A DNA stretch of 64,000 nt from Cyanodermella asteris (taxonomy: Eukaryota > Ascomycota > Lecanoromycetes > Ostropales > Stictidaceae). Shown here in pieces: positions 20,618 to 28,906 of this stretch; the first letter of the stretch is position 1, and the number at the start of each line of letters is the position of its first letter. The notes beneath the pieces were generated by a model. The model made no database searches, was not told where the DNA came from, and saw only the letters and a program-made list of their open reading frames with translations. The position numbers and the translations under genes were made by a program. The stretch lies in the NCBI GenBank assembly GCA_900618795.1, contig UYJD01000002.1:231586-295585 (forward strand), read 5' to 3'.

Positions 20618-21364
20618 TCAATCGACAAATACGAGAGCCATTGTATGCATATCCGGCTTTGCCCTCGTCTCGGCATCCCGTGCCAACGCCACCACAATCA
20701 CGGTCGGTCCGTGAAAGTCGCACATCGTGCGGGCCACAAACGGCCAATTCCACCTATTGACTCTTGTAGGCGGAGCCGCAAACCCCGGTCCTCCAGAATG
20801 ACCCCATTCGACCCAAGTTCGCGCAACGTCCACAATCGCCAACTCGTGGTGCATATTTTGAGCATAAATATGGTCCCTTACACCTTGCAATAGCTGTCTG
20901 AACATTGTTGGTCCGTCATCCATGTCCAGAATGATGCAGGCTCCGTCGCAGTAACGTCTTAAATCGCCCCAATCCAGTCTCACGAGGAAGCCTCTATTAC
21001 TGACCGGGGGCTGATGGGGGTCTTCCTCGGGGTCTTCCTCATTAGGAGATTCGTCTTCGTCTTCGAAACGCGGCGAGGTAGGGATTTCCGAGCTTGGAGA
21101 TGTTTTATATGCAGGGGGGCTGGAAAGTCCGCGAAGCTTGGAACTGGATGGCTCCGGATTTCCAATCTCATAGCTCTGAGCTGCAGGGTCTTGATTGGCA
21201 GGACCTGGGTCGATGGACTCTGTCGAGGTGGGTTGCAAGGTGGTAGGTCTGGGAAGAGCGGGCCACGAATTGGTAGGCGACGGAGTCTCGGTTTGTGCAT
21301 TTGAAGATTCCGCTACATCCGACCCTGAAGCGGCAAGCTCTGTACTGGCAGACCCTGCGGTCAT
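20618..21364 (-). CDS. N-W family copy E with long disordered N-terminus
   Basis: ATG 21364 opens an intronless frame of 248 residues. The first 125 residues are Ser/Pro/Thr/Glu-rich and low in hydrophobics, ending in an acidic patch (EDEDESPNEEDPEEDP). The family domain follows with RGFLVRLDWG, CIILDMDDGPTMFRQLLQGV, ARTWVEWGHSGG and NRWNWPFVARTMCDFHG. The N-W pair is present. The domain is shorter between the first strand and the LDM helix than in the other copies. The long variable leader followed by a constant domain also occurs, in shorter form, in copies B and G. No signal peptide is present. Function unknown. Confidence 0.7.
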   Translation of the reverse strand: MTAGSASTELAASGSDVAESSNAQTETPSPTNSWPALPRPTTLQPTSTESIDPGPANQDPAAQSYEIGNPEPSSSKLRGLSSPPAYKTSPSSEIPTSPRFEDEDESPNEEDPEEDPHQPPVSNRGFLVRLDWGDLRRYCDGACIILDMDDGPTMFRQLLQGVRDHIYAQNMHHELAIVDVARTWVEWGHSGGPGFAAPPTRVNRWNWPFVARTMCDFHGPTVIVVALARDAETRAKPDMHTMALVFVD

Positions 21365-21981
21365 GCCATTCCTCGACTTCCGAGGCGGCCGGCTAAGAAT
21401 TTTCTATCAGGCTGTCAGCGTTGAAGCTCCTCAGGGAGCATTAAACTGACCGGAGGCATTTGTGCAATGTATTGACGACTCTCTTCTATATCTTCAGCAG
21501 GCGGAGAACCATCTAATGTCGCCTCAGAACAAGGGCGCGAAGACGTGAATTTATGGGCCGTGAGCAATACTTGCTAGCTGTGTGTCTTTTGTTTGCTGTG
21601 CTTGGAAACTACGCCAGTCCACGCATTTGCAAAAGCTGCAAGCTTTACATCTGATGGTTTTGTCGCCTGCCTGCTGCGGCAGAAGTGAGTCCTTATTTGG
21701 ATATCGCTTAAGGTGTTTACTACTATGTCCGTGACAATATGTTAAGCGGCACGGTACGGACTTTAATTTTCCTGACCTACACGATGACGGAATTGGAAGT
21801 CTGCTTGAAGGGCTGATTATCTGATCTCAATGCCTGATGGTTTTCGCTCCGTCTGACAGATACAGACCACGTGCAGTATTCTCTCACAAACGACTGAGCA
21901 GGCGGGCTATCCCTGGAGCTTTCTATCTTCCTGGACCGACTGAACAGCTCCCACAGCTCGATTGGTTCTCACATGCTGTGG

Positions 21982-22365
21982 TCACGGTGGTGGCGACAGC
22001 CGTGCCACAATCAAGTCGATGCCGCCTCTGTCCGCGATGGTACGAGCAACGCTCAGCCAATTACTGGGGGCGATTATCGTCCCCGAGGGAGGCCCTGCGT
22101 TCTGTTCGTCGCCAGTGTGCATCCAGGCCACCCGCAGAGTTCTAAATTCGCCTGGGAGCTTATGTTGATGATGGTCTCGCCAGTGTTGGTCAAGAGACAG
22201 ATGGTCTTCCAGCTGATTCATCAGTTGGGTTTGCATCATGAAATAGTCATGCATATTGAGCATGGCGCAGAGTCCTGCTGGCTGTTTTTCGCGTTCGTAT
22301 TCGATACAGTCGCACGCAATCTTGATCAGGAATCCCCTCTCCGGTGAGGCGACACTGGCTGTCAT
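21982..22365 (-). CDS. N-W family copy F, unknown function
   Basis: ATG 22365 gives 127 residues without intron. The open frame extends upstream to a TTG, but the ATG sits just before the conserved domain and an upstream exon is possible. The marks are RGFLIKIACDCIEYEREK, LCAMLNMHDYFMMQTQL, LRVAWMHTGDEQ, IIAPSNWLSVARTIADRGG and IDLIVARL. This is the shortest complete version, so it defines the minimal domain of about 120 residues. It is very like copy D in the last 40 residues. Function unknown. Confidence 0.7.
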   Translation of the reverse strand: MTASVASPERGFLIKIACDCIEYEREKQPAGLCAMLNMHDYFMMQTQLMNQLEDHLSLDQHWRDHHQHKLPGEFRTLRVAWMHTGDEQNAGPPSGTIIAPSNWLSVARTIADRGGIDLIVARLSPPP

Positions 22366-23347
22366 GATGGAAGGGGCCGAAGCGATGCTTTGAAAAGAGC
22401 AGAGAAATCTGAACCAAGTCAATAAGTCAGCCGTTAGTAGCTGAAATGTCGTATTTACCTAAGTAAAACGCAACAGCTTTAGTTCCTCACCTCTGGGAAT
22501 CTTGTTCGGACCTTTCTTTTTTCCCGGGCACAACTAGGGCTGCGATCTAAGCCCCCTCTTATCAATGGCTTGTCGGTTCTACAATATCAGGCATTACCTG
22601 TTTGGTAAACCGCATCGGCACTCTGGGCCATGTTTGCGAACACGTCGATGCGGAAAACGACCAGTGACGATTGCTACAGCGAGAGAATGCGTTACACATA
22701 TGAGTAAGCCGGACACGAAGGAGCAACAAATGCTGTTATCCAAAATGAAATTGTGTCAAGGCAGCCATGGCAGATCTAAGCTGGCAATTCAAGCAGACTT
22801 GTCTCGAGCCCTTGTCAAAACGCAGCATATTTCCCAGCTCCGAGAACCTTTGTTTGTGCATGTTCTGTCAGGGACTGTGCCCAAAAGCTCTATCGTCATC
22901 TTGTACAATCATTGTTGGATGCTGATCCCTATATAATGCTCACTACCATGCGACTTGGTATCCAATATTCGATGCTTCCCTTCCTCAAACAGCAAGAGAG
23001 CGAGGTTACAAGCTGCCTTCAATCCGAGACACTGATGCGCACCCATTTCGTTCAGCAGTCCATGAAAGCTGAGGTCACAACCAGGATCGCGTTGCCCTAG
23101 CTATCGGTCATGGTCTTGCAGATGAGCCCTCAATCGTCCTGATCAGCAGATGTGTCAGGTGTTTCGATTCCCGATCGGAGCCACTTGACTTAGTCGGCTC
23201 ACCAATTCGATTCTCCACTTGAAACCCGGTAGCCCCAAGTTGACTTGCTTGCAACTACATCTGAAGCGACAGCTCACCTTAAAATTAGGTTGTGTGGGTT
23301 CGAGGCATATCAGGATGCCAGATTTCCCTCGTGCCACCAACCCCATA
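22366..23347. other. Longest plain gap inside the paralog array
   Basis: About 1 kb without a family copy on the minus strand. A 123-codon plus-strand frame at 22565-22936 shows no motif. I see no repeat or transposon ends. Confidence 0.45.
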
Positions 23348-23872
23348 TCAATCCCTATCCACTGCCGCCAAGTTGACATTCACTGCTAGAACATCGATAC
23401 TGCTGCGAGCAGCAATCATGTTGGACACGGTTGACCAGTTCGAGGCAGTAACCGGCGTTGGCGCAAACCCACACTTCGATTCCCACCAGATGTTCACGGC
23501 AACAACCTCTGCACGACGGAGGTAAGGAAGGCTGTCCTGAAAGCTTTGGTTGGTCTTGATCAACTCGTGAGCGCGGTCGTGCAACGCGGCCAGGACGAGC
23601 CCACGAAGCTGCTCCATCATCGTCGGAAAGTCCTTCGTGTTCAAATCGGCACACATGCCTCGGCCTTCGCAAAGCGTGTTGAAGTTATCTTTGAGCCTGA
23701 AAGCTGGCCCCCGTGCAAGCCAAGTTGGAGTATCCACGAGACAGGAAACCATTCGGATCAAGAAGACTCTTTGCTGGGGAGTTGTTGGACGCGAGCTCTC
23801 GGGTGTGGATGGGCTTTCGACTTCAGCCTGGCGAGGACTCGAGGAAGCGGGCTCGGTCGATGGCGAGACCAT
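23348..23872 (-). CDS. N-W family copy G, unknown function
   Basis: An intronless frame of 174 residues starts at ATG 23872. The leader of 33 residues is Ser/Pro/Thr-rich. Then come QRVFLIRMVSCLVDTP, GMCADLNTKDFPTMMEQL, VVAVNIWWESKCG and VTASNWSTVSNMIAARSSID, the complete set of family marks. The loop between the first strand and the LDN helix is longer than in copies D and F, by about 15 residues. No signal peptide. Probably intact. Function unknown. Confidence 0.7.
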   Translation of the reverse strand: MVSPSTEPASSSPRQAEVESPSTPESSRPTTPQQRVFLIRMVSCLVDTPTWLARGPAFRLKDNFNTLCEGRGMCADLNTKDFPTMMEQLRGLVLAALHDRAHELIKTNQSFQDSLPYLRRAEVVAVNIWWESKCGFAPTPVTASNWSTVSNMIAARSSIDVLAVNVNLAAVDRD

Positions 23873-24613
23873 GTTGAAAAGTCGCTAGGATTTTGCTTGA
23901 ATGGATGCCTAGTCCGAGCGAGTATTGTTGTCGCGACGAAGTCGAAGGGTTTTACTCGCTGACAGATTGCAGCTGCACAGAAGTGATCGGAGCGGGAAAA
24001 GGTTGTTGGGTACATTACGAAAGCGAGACCAAATGACAAAGATCTAAGTGCCTGAGAATCATTGTCGCGTGTTGACTCAAGTGAATGTTGGTAGTTGATT
24101 GTTCCAGCATCTTTCACGCATCAGAGTCAGGCATCTGACTGATGGTACAGGCTGCCGCGCCACAGATGGCGGAGCCTGATACCTACGGAAGGATACAGGG
24201 GAGGACTTGATGGCATGTTCGCGGATACTTTTCTGCGCATTCAATCTGGGGCTGGCTTCACGTCTGGCGAGTCTGTTGTCTAGATCGGCAACTGCCTGTC
24301 TCAATCGCACACCGCAGCAACCTATTGGTACACAATTATCGAGGGTGATCTATACGCCTGCTGTCAACACGTACTACAGAGAAGCCGATCCGGACTCATG
24401 TGGATGTTCAATTGAGGTACTTGGATCTGACTGTCATCTCGAAATAGGGACAATCATCGGAACGCTCAGACGCCGCGGTCATCAACGACTCGGTGACAAT
24501 GCGTCCATCTTCGTAGTCGCTGTCTCAAGAAAGCGTGCTGTTTGACCCTAGGCACTCCAACTGCTCAAACCACATGTATCATGCCGCTGGGCGGTCAAAT
24601 TCGCGATAAGTCA

Positions 24614-25218
24614 TCACAGTTCGACGTAAACCTCCAGCGTGTCTCTCAAATTGCGGGTCTGAATGGCTTGCGCCACAGCACCCCAGTTCTCTGCGTCGAA
24701 AGGAGTGCTCGCCAAGGTGTCCATTCCATCCCAGTGGACATGTATGCCCATGACCCCAACATTGTGGAGGACAGCCCGGTGGGAGGTCAGCGTCGAAACC
24801 ATCACCCCTCTCCGCGTTACAATCGGCAAACGCGCGCGCTCCTGACACAACGCAACAGATCGTTCTGCATATTTGAGTCGGCATACATGTCGAACGGAGC
24901 GCAAATGGTCGTCTGGCGACACACATATTCAAAGTCGGTCTTCTGGTCGTTGGTCAGTCTGCCGGGCTGGTTCCTGGCAGGAATGAGCTTGATGAGGAAT
25001 GCTTTCTTGTTTACATCACAGTGGCTGGGTCTCATGGGGTTGGGAACGTAATGGACTTCCTCTGTCTCCAGGCTGCCTGTGCGAGTGCCCTTGGACTGTG
25101 GGAGGCGTGGGGTGAGTCCTCTGTCGAGCAAAGCGCGCTTCTTCTCGCGAACAGTCGATGCGGGGACGCCGTACTGGTTTAGCAATAACATAGCGTCTAA
25201 TTTTCGCCTGCTATTCAT
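24614..25218 (-). pseudogene. N-W family copy H, split by a one-base frameshift
   Basis: ATG 25218 opens a frame with a basic leader, then KKAFLIKLIPARNQPG and ICAPFDMYADSNMQNDLL. It stops at 24817. The rest of the domain is in the next frame: VMGIHVHWDG, then STPFDAENWGAVAQAIQTRN, ending at the stop at 24614. The two parts together have the normal spacing, so a lost base is more likely than an intron, and no good donor and acceptor fit. The shift falls near a GC-dinucleotide run (about 24830-24840), a place prone to indels or to assembly error. If the base is an error, this is an intact copy of about 200 residues. Confidence 0.6.
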
Positions 25219-25610
25219 TCAACCAGCGCTCAAAAGAAAATGGTTTGCGTCACCCAGTTGTGGTGAAGACTACCTCTCACCTGCGATTCCTAACTCGCAT
25301 CTCGAACTCAGCGTGCTGACTGGTCTTGCAGCATGCTCGATCGCCTTCACATGAGCGTTCCTCATACATAAAAACAGAACCGAACAACAGAGTAACAGAG
25401 TGAATTGATTGAAGACTGTGATACGCGCTCGGCCTTTGTGGCAGTCAATGCTCATGTTGTGCCCCTCGCTTGCCCGCAGGGCCCTCGACACCCATGACTC
25501 CCTTTGGAACCTGTGTAAGCACAAAACAAACAAACCCACGACGCGAGCTTCCCGGTATCGACAAGTTCGAGATATGTGTACGATAGGAAGAGGGAAAGGA
25601 ATGTCGACAG

Positions 25611-26462
25611 TCACTTCTTCGTCCTCGTCCACTTGGGTGTCTTCGGTACCACCACCGTAATCTCCTTCTCTTTACCCTTGCCCTTTGGCTCCACAGTCAC
25701 GACGCCCGCACTTGTCTTTGGCCTTTCGTCGACCGCCTTGCGCTTTCTGCTCGAACTTCTGCTTGGCCCACTGCTCGAACTGCTCGGCTCGCCGGACTCC
25801 ACCGGATCGGATGTGGGGATTTCGTGACATCGTAGAAAGTCCTCTCTCGTGACCTCTTCCAAGTCCGGCTCTCCTGCCGAAGTGATGGCGGGCTGATCCG
25901 GTTTGTCATTGACAAACTTGGACGGCATAAAGAATCTGAGTATGATCCAATCTGAAGTAGCGGTGGTTTTGCTCTTCTTCGAGTATCTCGAGGCCAAGAG
26001 GGGCCAGTTTCCGATGCCGACTATCGTATGTTTACTGCCCGGAAAGCCGATTGGGTAATCCGAGTGATAATAAGCCATTCTCTCAAACTTACACCGTACC
26101 ACCTGCGCAATGTCGAGCTCTGTGCCTGATTTTGAATTGGTCCGGGAAATCAACTGCGCCATGCCGAATCGACAAAGCTCCTCGACCGCGGTGTCGTAGT
26201 CGGTGGTATGGAGAGACGCCACGAATGGACTCCAGTCGGACCAGTAATGCCCCGCTGGTGTATTTTCGACTTGTAAGATGCAGTTAAAAAGGACGTGATC
26301 CGTCACTGACCAAGGGTATGGTACATTGACGTATGGAACTGCGTATATGGCCTTGCGTGTCTCTTTCGTTGCCATTCGATTGCTCTCGTCGTATCTGAAG
26401 CCCTCGGGAAGGTAAATTCCTTGCATATACTGTCGGTGGCCCGTTGTAATTCTGCGGACCAT
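25611..26462 (-). CDS. N-W family copy I with basic C-terminal tail
   Basis: ATG 26462 gives 283 residues; the open frame continues upstream to a TTG, so an unseen first exon is possible. The family domain is diverged but in order. It has VLFNCILQVENTP, then FVASLHTTDYDTAVEELCRF, a CKFERMAYYH strand where others have V-x-V-x-W, and TIVGIGNWPLLASRY with the N-W pair kept. Unlike all other copies it continues for about 110 residues that are Ser/Pro-rich and basic, including SSRKRKAVDERPK and KGKGKEKE. The first of these resembles a nuclear localisation signal. A nuclear role is only an inference. Confidence 0.62.
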   Translation of the reverse strand: MVRRITTGHRQYMQGIYLPEGFRYDESNRMATKETRKAIYAVPYVNVPYPWSVTDHVLFNCILQVENTPAGHYWSDWSPFVASLHTTDYDTAVEELCRFGMAQLISRTNSKSGTELDIAQVVRCKFERMAYYHSDYPIGFPGSKHTIVGIGNWPLLASRYSKKSKTTATSDWIILRFFMPSKFVNDKPDQPAITSAGEPDLEEVTREDFLRCHEIPTSDPVESGEPSSSSSGPSRSSSRKRKAVDERPKTSAGVVTVEPKGKGKEKEITVVVPKTPKWTRTKK

Positions 26463-27252
26463 TATGGAAGACTGCTGGATGAGTTTTGTGATGCGGCTTT
26501 GTTCTGCGGCTGTGAGTTGAAACGGCTTCCGGGAATATCTGCAGGGAAGGAGGTCTGTCGCCCAAAAAAAGGAGAGTGAATGTCTAAATGAGCATGTGAT
26601 TGTTGGAGACAACAAAATGAAAGCTGCTGTATTTCTGTAGAGTCAACGTAGGAGGCTGGGGAGAATGGCAGTCACCGAATACTCAGAACCCATGCCAGGT
26701 GCTATCTCTATCCCACTTGGCTGACGCTTGCTCCCATGGCACGAGAGAGTGCTCGTCTCCGTGTCAACCATTACCGCAATAACCAGCAAAAGACCTCAAT
26801 GGCCAGTCCGTTGACCAGAATCGTCAATCATGTGGTCCGTCAGAAGGTCGGACATCCAGTCACAGCAAGTTTGCTGAAATGTCAATAAGTTCGCCGGTGG
26901 CTGGACTTGAGCCACACACTACATTATGCATTCGGTCTTTCAACATCACATTCGAGATTCAGGGTCAAACAAAGCTCAGACCAGCTGGAAGGTCCGCCGT
27001 CGTCCCGACTGGCCGGAACTCCCGGCTCCAAGCTTCGGAACCGGCGCTAGCCTGCGGTATGTAACGTGGAAGCAAACTCAATTCTGGCCTTCGAAAGGGG
27101 GCAGTTAGGGATTGCTATCGTCCTTCAGTCAGGTTGAAGCTGTGCGCAATACAGAAGTAATCTTTGCCGAAAACTTCGGTTGCCCGGTGGCAGGCCAGAG
27201 ATGCACAGATTGTCACGGACATAGGAAGGGGCCGTCAGTCGGGGACTCACGG
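26463..27252. other. Intergenic with no clear gene, ends at assembly gap
   Basis: No family marks are visible on the minus strand here. Short plus-strand frames near 26879-27108 have no motif. Confidence 0.45.
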
Positions 27253-27324
27253 NNNNNNNNNNNNNNNNNNNNNNNNNNNNNNNNNNNNNNNNNNNNNNNN
27301 NNNNNNNNNNNNNNNNNNNNNNNN
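27253..27324. other. Assembly gap (72 N)
   Basis: A run of 72 unknown bases lies inside the paralog array. The gap size may be an estimate. The sequence on each side shows no confident family copy, so a missing copy or a collapsed repeat is possible. Confidence 0.95.
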
Positions 27325-27737
27325 GTCAACCAACCCGTGCCCGCGTTACACAGATGTTCTCCATCAAGTGCGGTTACACAAATAGTGAAATTCCACGAAG
27401 AGGTAACATCCATTTCAATCGTGGTGATTGCAATTATACGTACCAAGCCCAGTCGCATCGGCAATTGGAAACGCTGTGCAAGAGGCTGGAGCATGTTGCT
27501 ACTCGTATTGGTTCCTGCGTCACTGCCGCGGCCGTCTCTGCGCTGATCATCGTGTGAATCCAGTGGATCTGCCGGGTGCCGACAGATAAGTGCAAGTTCG
27601 AGGATTTGTCGTTGCCGTTGCCGTCGAAATTGGCTCAACCTTTTTCTGACGGTCGAGTTCAACCACAGCAGTCAAGCAGTCCTCGCCGTGTACGTAATAT
27701 TGGTACTCTCGCTGTACAGTCTACTCCTTTAAATTCG

Positions 27738-28290
27738 CTACCATTGGCGGGCTTTCGGCGGGTACCCTTCCCGTGGATATCGCCGGATTCCGACTGAAAG
27801 CACATCCCGGGTGCCGCGCTGGATCATGCAGGCAGCAATAAATCCCCAATTCCTCTCATTGATTTCCGTAGCCGGCATTGATTGAAGATTCCGATAACCG
27901 GCCCATTTGACTCTTCCTACCAATTCGAAAATGAACGCGGTCTGGATTGAGCAAGCTAGCCTCGGCCATGTGCAGTGCGACTTGCACAGCCAACTGCTGT
28001 CGTGCGAGGGTTAGGTCGTAGATGTCGAAGAAAGACAGGAGGCCACCGAGTCGCCTACAGTAGCCCGAATCATCCTGGTCTTGGACCCGGACAAGGAACA
28101 TTCCGAAACTGCGCGGTAGCATAAAGTTAGGTGCCTGTCCTAGTGGAGTTGCCGGTGGCGTCGCTGGCCGTTCCACTGTAGTCTGTAGCTGATGTCGGTA
28201 GCTGCAAATTCTTCCGGCCTCATCCGGGCTCTCTGTAGTGCAATAGATGAAGGCGTGAGTCTCAGTAATCTGGACTGCTCGCAACATCAT
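27738..28290 (-). pseudogene. N-W family copy K, split by a one-base frameshift
   Basis: Starting near ATG 28290, the first frame carries a leader, then RSFGMFLVRVQDQDDSG (first strand) and LLSFFDIYDLTLARQQLAV (LDM helix). It stops at 27856. The remainder is one frame over: VGRVKWAGYRN for V-x-V-x-W and TEINERNWGFIAACMIQRGT for the N-W helix, ending at 27738. Spacing is normal, so a one-base insertion somewhere near 27923-27990 is the simplest reading. The second frame stays open upstream, so the exact place cannot be fixed. It may be a pseudogene or a sequencing error; no intron fits. Confidence 0.55.
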
Positions 28291-28385
28291 TCTCCTAATG
28301 CGTTGAACATCAGAGCAAACATTGCGCAAACGAAAAAGTGCGTGGCAGCTATGTTTATAGCACGTTCAAGCTGCCAGAAAGCGTG

Positions 28386-28697
28386 TTAACAAATACAATA
28401 TGAAGCTATCAGGTCGTGAGCAGGCCTTCTGACATTACCCTCCGTGCTAGCATGTCGCAGATAGAACAGCTCAACATCGTCAAAGCGCATTTCTTGACCG
28501 CTGTGGTAGAGCTGACTTGCTAGCTGCCAAACAAGAGGCGCGGGCCTGTGAACTCCTCGGACTGCAACAGTTCTATTGAACGCATAGGCAATTGAAAAGC
28601 AGCTAATCTTGAACAAGTTTCCAAAGTTAGAAGTGGGCTGCCACTTCAAGAGTTTGTCTAATACTGCATCTTCGTATCCGCCGCATGCGATGTCCAA
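28386..28697 (-). other. Possible heavily diverged or partial array member
   Basis: A 103-codon frame on the same strand as the array contains NLFKISCFSIAYAF, a helix-like LVWQLASQLYHSGQE and a strand VELFYLRHA. These could correspond to the first strand, LDM helix and V-x-V-x-W strand, but no N-W pair follows. The likeness is weak and could be chance. Confidence 0.25.
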
Positions 28698-28906
28698 AAC
28701 GCCACTAAAACAAGAAAGCAGTCAATCAAACTGGCAGAGAGCAAGTTTATGAGTTAGAAGAGTTCCAGTGAACGCCAACTCCATGCAACCTGGGCTCAGT
28801 CGCGGTGCCATCATCACAAATTCTGTCGGATGAGCCGCACATCGGCTGTTGCGGTGAGGACCGTCACTGAGACTCCAAGGCTGTCGAAAGCACACGAAAG
28901 CGTTAC

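Noticed and set aside
24817-24922. An intron joining the two halves of copy H
   Set aside because: Candidate GT and AG sites would leave a wrong phase, and the domain spacing is already normal without removing sequence.
27213-27662. Minus-strand frame crossing the N gap as another array copy
   Set aside because: Only a faint VTSSWNF resembles the N-W helix and no other mark is in order. The frame is also interrupted by unknown bases.
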